Assembly: GCA_036785705.1 (NCBI GenBank)
Contig: JAWUZG010000138.1
Location: 1 to 64,000, forward strand
Length of the DNA: 64,000 nucleotides
Direction: 5' to 3'
Origin: Acanthornis magna
Taxonomy: Eukaryota > Chordata > Aves > Passeriformes > Acanthizidae
Each line of letters starts with the position of its first letter. Position 1 is the first letter of the stretch. Under the pieces are notes generated by a model. The model was not told the DNA's origin, searched no databases, and was given only the letters and a program-made list of their open reading frames with translations. This document shows positions 60,226-64,000 of the stretch, piece by piece. The position numbers were made by a program, and so were the translations under genes.

Positions 60226-60609
60226 GTGTGTCCATCCTCTCCATCAGTCCTGGAAGAATAGGAAGCAGCAGGGGCACTCCAGGCCAGCCCTGAAGGCTGT
60301 TCCCTGTGCTGCCCAGGTGGCACACACTGGCAGAGCAGAACTCTGAGCCGGGCTGGGGCTGGGACCCTGGCCCTGGGTACTGAGACAGGGCTGGTGTGGC
60401 CCAAAGCAAGTGCAGGGCAGGCTAGGGGTCGTGCTTGTGACAGCCACCAGAATCCAGGGCCCCCCAGGGCACCGTGTCCCTGAGTGAGACCACCCAGCCC
60501 CAGTCCCAGCGTGGTGGCATTCTTCCTAATGTTGGACCTTGCCCCCAACCGGCCATGTCCTGGCATCCTATCCCTGGCTGTCTGGGAGAAGAGGCTGACC
60601 CCACCTGGC

Positions 60610-60885
60610 TCTTCCCTCCTGTCAGGGAGTTGTAAAGAGTGGTGAGGTCATCCCTGAGCCTCCTTTTCTCCAGGCTAAACACCCCCAGCTCTCTCAGACA
60701 CTCCTCATAGGACATGCATTCCAGACCCTTCACCAGCTTCGTTGCCCTTCTCTGGATTTGCTCGAGCACCTCAATGTCCTTCCTGAACTGAGGGGCCCAG
60801 AACTGGACACAGCACGTGGGTCCTCTCACAGACCTACGCAGGGTCTTGGGGACTTCCAGTGACACCAGCGTTAATGCAAGAGGAG
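60610..60885 (-). mobile_element. CR1-type LINE ORF2 tail fragment, unit 4
   Basis: Counterpart of the unit 1 fragment, with one K to S-type change just after the LTGGK stretch. Confidence 0.65.
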
Positions 60886-61275
60886 CTTCCTGTTGGTGCA
60901 GAGCAGCCAGGCTTCCTGAAGGGCCCTGGGCAGCTCTGCAGGGATGGTGAGCTGCTGGGGGATGCTGAGTCCCAGGGCAGTAGGAGGGAGCAGCCAGCCA
61001 TGGAAAGCAGCACTGGTTCCTCCCCAAGGTGCCCCGGCTGCCCATTCCTTCTCTCTGCTCAGATCCTCTGCTGTTTTTCCCAGCGCCTGGAGATGGCATC
61101 ATCTCCTCATTGTTTGGGATTGATCTGGAGCAATTCTGGGGTCTGGCAATGTCTCTGGGTGAGCTTCTGGGCTTGTGGTGACCACCACACAGGAGTTGCT
61201 GACTGCCCCCCCTGGGGTTGGGGGGACGAAATGGTCACAGGGTGGGGCAACGTGGGGGACACGGGGATAGCTTTG

Positions 61276-61632
61276 TCTAGAGAAGAGAAAGTTTTGGAGT
61301 GAACTAAACGCCCCTGCCAGTGCCTGAAGAGGCTCCAAGAAGGCTAGAGAAGGACTTTGGACAAGGGCCTGGAGTAACAGGACAAGGGTTAATGGTTTCC
61401 CACTGGCAGAGAGGAGGATTAGATGGGATATTGGGAAGGAATTCTTCCCTGGGAGGGTGGGGAGGCCCTGGCACAGGTTGTCCAGAGAAGCTGTGGCTGC
61501 CCCATCCCTGAAACCACCCAGACTGGGTGCAGCTTGGAGCAACCTGGGATAGTGGACGTTGTCCCTGCCTGCGGCAGGGGCCTTGGAACTAAATGATCTT
61601 TAAGGTGCCTTCCTGCCCAAACCCTTCTGTGA
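61276..61632 (+). mobile_element. CR1 LINE 3' end fragment, unit 4
   Basis: Counterpart of the unit 1 fragment. Confidence 0.75.
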
Positions 61633-61877
61633 GAAAAACCTCAGGCAGGAAGGGCGAGGCAGCTGCAGCAGCCCTTGAAAGTGTGAGAACTCTTGGGTTT
61701 TCCTAGGGAAAGCCTCAGCAAGAGACCAACCTGCCAAACAAGCCTCAGGCCAGGTGCTCTGAGGAGGAAGCATCCCATTGCCTGTGAGACAGGCCAAGAA
61801 GGACACGGTCTACTCAGCATGCTCAGGGCACTACAAATCTGAAGGATACCACGGGCTTGGATGTATTTTTACTAACT

Positions 61878-61900
61878 TTTATTAATTAATTTATTTTATT
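61878..61900 (-). terminator. Cluster of AATAAA poly(A) signals, gene E
   Basis: Counterpart of the gene B cluster, at the same distance past the stop of gene E. Confidence 0.6.
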
Positions 61901-62001
61901 TTACTTACTATTTTTTACTATTTACTATTTTTTTACTATCTTATTTACTTTTTTTTTTACTATTTACTATTAATCTACAGAATGCTGCACCTCTGCTGGC
62001 C

Positions 62002-64000
62002 TCACCGGCAGCAGCAGCACAGCATTTGTAGGATGGCCCACGATTTTCTCCGCGTCCTGTGCGATCGCAGGATCAAGCCAGTGCGAGCTGCCATGGAACT
62101 GACAGAGATATCCCTGTCTGTCTCCAAGGGCTGAAGGGCTGTGACCGAAAGAAACAGCCAAGATGAAGCTGCATGTCTGCAGAGCCCCTCCGGATCCCAC
62201 GCAGACCACTCACCACTGAGGATATGGGCCTGAGTCTCCACATTGTGCTCCGTCATGTGCTTGGTGGCGCTCCCTGGGCACAGAGCTCAGTCATTCCCTG
62301 CTCCCAGTGTGGTCCCAGCAGTGTGACCCCAGCCCTGCCCCCTCCCTCTCCCAAGGGCTGCCCCAGGGGCCACCAGCAGCCAAAGGGAGTGGCACTGAGC
62401 AAGGCGGCCATCAAGCCCACCTTGTGGCAGGGGGCAGAGGGAGGCTGAGGCTCTGCTCAGGGTGCTTGGGGTGGCCACAGGGTTGCCCCTTGCTGCCATG
62501 TGGCAGCCATGTGGCCAGGCTGGCCCAAAAGGGGCCGGGGCTGGGGCTCACCGATGAACCTGATGGCTGCCAGGCGCACGGGGGACTGAGGGTCGCTCAG
62601 GTAGGGCAGGCTCTGCTGCAAGTACTCCTCAGCCGTGCTGCTCCTCCTCCTCAGCTGCAGAGAGCACCAGGGATGTCCCCAAGCTTGGCACAGAGCCCCC
62701 AGCTGGCTGGAGCAGTCCCTCCTGCCAGCACCCCCCATTGGTGAGCCCTCCCTCCTGCTGGGTACAGGGAGGGCAGAGGGGCCTGGAGAGGAGCCCCTGG
62801 GGCTCTGTTCTCCAGGACAGGAACAAGGTCCTTCAGGTCCTGCCCAGCCCTGCGAGCAGCACGCGGAACAGGCTCCGCTCCCCTGCGCTCTCGTGGCGAC
62901 AGACAGAGGGCAGGGACAGCCCTCACCCAGCCTCGGCCCTGTGCCTTGTCCTTACCAAGCATTCTCCAAGCTCCCACATCCGCTCTCTCTGCAGCAGGTG
63001 CCTGAGCGTCTGCCAGTTGAGAAGGTCGGCAACAGCAAAAAGGGCTTCCCTGGAAGCCTGCAGAACAGCATTAGCTCAGAGGTGGCACCAATGCCTGGGG
63101 AAAGGGACCTCTTGGCTTTATTCCTGCAGTGATCCTGCCCTTAGGAAGCTCAGACTTGTCCTGTCCCGAGTGTCTTGGAGTCTCTTGGGGACAGCCCTGG
63201 CCAACTGACTGAGGCTTGAAGCCCTGGCCTCTGACACTTGTGGGGAAGCTGAGAAGCCTCTGGGCTTCTGGGAGCACACATGTGGAGGCCTCTGGTGCTG
63301 CCTCAGTGGCCACAGGATGCTGCTGAACCCTGCTGGAGCCGGCAGGGCAGGTGTTGAAAATGGCCATGCCACCTTGTCCAGCCCTGCTTGCGCTGTTTCT
63401 GCAGGGACCCTTCCCAGGGGCTGCGCAGGAGGAGCCCTGCCCTCTGCCAGCAGCCCTTGCCCCAGTGCCTGGGGTCCCTTGGAGGTGTCAGTCTCCCCTC
63501 ATATCAGTGCTCAGCCTTGAAATCCATACCTTGGCCACGCCAGGATCCTGGTCGCTCACACGGAAGAGGAGCGGGACCAGCGCACTCTGGATCTGCCTCC
63601 TCATCTTCTTCTCATCCCTACTGGCCACGGACCTCAGCAGGTCTCTGAGGAGCCAGAGGGAGAGCTCTCGCAGCTGGCTGCACTCCTGGTAGGGAGGAGG
63701 AAAGGTGAGCTTTGGACACAGTGGCTCCCTGCCCATGGCTGTGGGGAGGGCAGCGCTCCAGGGTCAGATTCCAGAGTGGGCAGAATCAGCGTTGGGCTGC
63801 AAAGCCCAGAATCCACTCCAGGAGAGCTGAGCCTTCTCTGAGCGCTGCTTCCAGGGCAGGGCTGCAGGGCAGCGCCCATCTGTGGGGCTCGGGGTCCCAC
63901 ATCAGCCTCACCGAGTCAAAGAGGGGCAGGATATTCCCCACCAGTCGCACAGCGATGGAGCTGGCCTTAGCCTTTTCCAGCTGGCCCAGGACATTTTGAC
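62002..64000 (-). CDS. MROH family protein, gene E, 3' exons only
   Basis: Last six coding exons of a fifth gene whose 5' part lies beyond the window: exon 14 63912-64000 (cut by the window end), exon 15 63530-63685, exon 16 62956-63057, exon 17 62552-62654, exon 18 62214-62273, exon 19 62002-62138. Splice sites and frame match genes B to D. Exon 19 has one change in GLILRSHRT (Q to R against B). The C-terminus ends in the same cysteine-rich tail with four consecutive C residues before the last R. Confidence 0.85.

Larger units (their letters stand above)
47931..63957. repeat. Tandem unit 4 of a ~16 kb array
   Basis: Fourth copy, 16027 bases, followed by the first 43 bases of a fifth unit (63958 to 64000). 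The array therefore continues beyond both ends of the window: gene A runs off the left end and gene E off the right end. Confidence 0.95.

Noticed and set aside
1..64000. CRISPR array, prophage or bacterial operon
   Set aside because: The repeats are 16 kb genomic duplications with spliced genes; there are no short repeats with spacers and no bacterial gene layout.

Overview
The window is a bird nuclear genome segment. It contains CR1-type LINE fragments, retroviral LTR sequence, intron-rich genes with GT-AG introns, and a gene of the maestro HEAT-like repeat (MROH) family in the multicopy form seen in birds. It is built from four head-to-tail copies of one unit of about 16 kb. The same anchor sequence recurs at 1, 15932, 31915, 47931 and 63958, giving periods of 15931, 15983, 16016 and 16027 bases. 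The copies look almost identical by eye. No bacterial genes, rRNA, tRNA or CRISPR were seen.

Each unit carries one MROH-like gene on the minus strand, which crosses the arbitrary unit boundary. Three genes are complete: B (20782 down to 13977), C (36791 down to 29960) and D (52807 down to 45975). Gene A (4831 down to base 1) lacks its last exons because the window starts inside it. Gene E (64000 down to 62002) shows only its last exons. I reconstructed 19 coding exons for B, C and D. Eighteen have good splice sites and matching phases; exon 9 is uncertain. The product is about 787 residues, built of HEAT/ARM-type helices with no signal peptide or membrane segment seen. The biochemical role of this family is largely unknown.

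Upstream of each gene (higher coordinates) come, in order: a flank with GC boxes and a CCAAT box; a C/T-rich LTR-like block; a solo LTR of about 620 bases in minus orientation; and a duplicated, broken pair of exons copied from exons 3 and 5. Then follow about 3 kb without a recognisable gene, a GC-rich block of about 1.1 kb with open frames on both strands, an AT-rich stretch with three related segments, two CR1 fragments in opposite orientation, and the T-rich 3' flank of the next gene with AATAAA signals.

Two points stand out. Variants shared between units support all three possible pairings of the four copies, which points to exchange or gene conversion along the array. Also, unit 1 up to about position 8.2 kb is full of single-base indels, mostly in homopolymers, in coding and noncoding sequence alike. 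Gene A therefore may be an unpolished assembly of a working gene rather than a true pseudogene.
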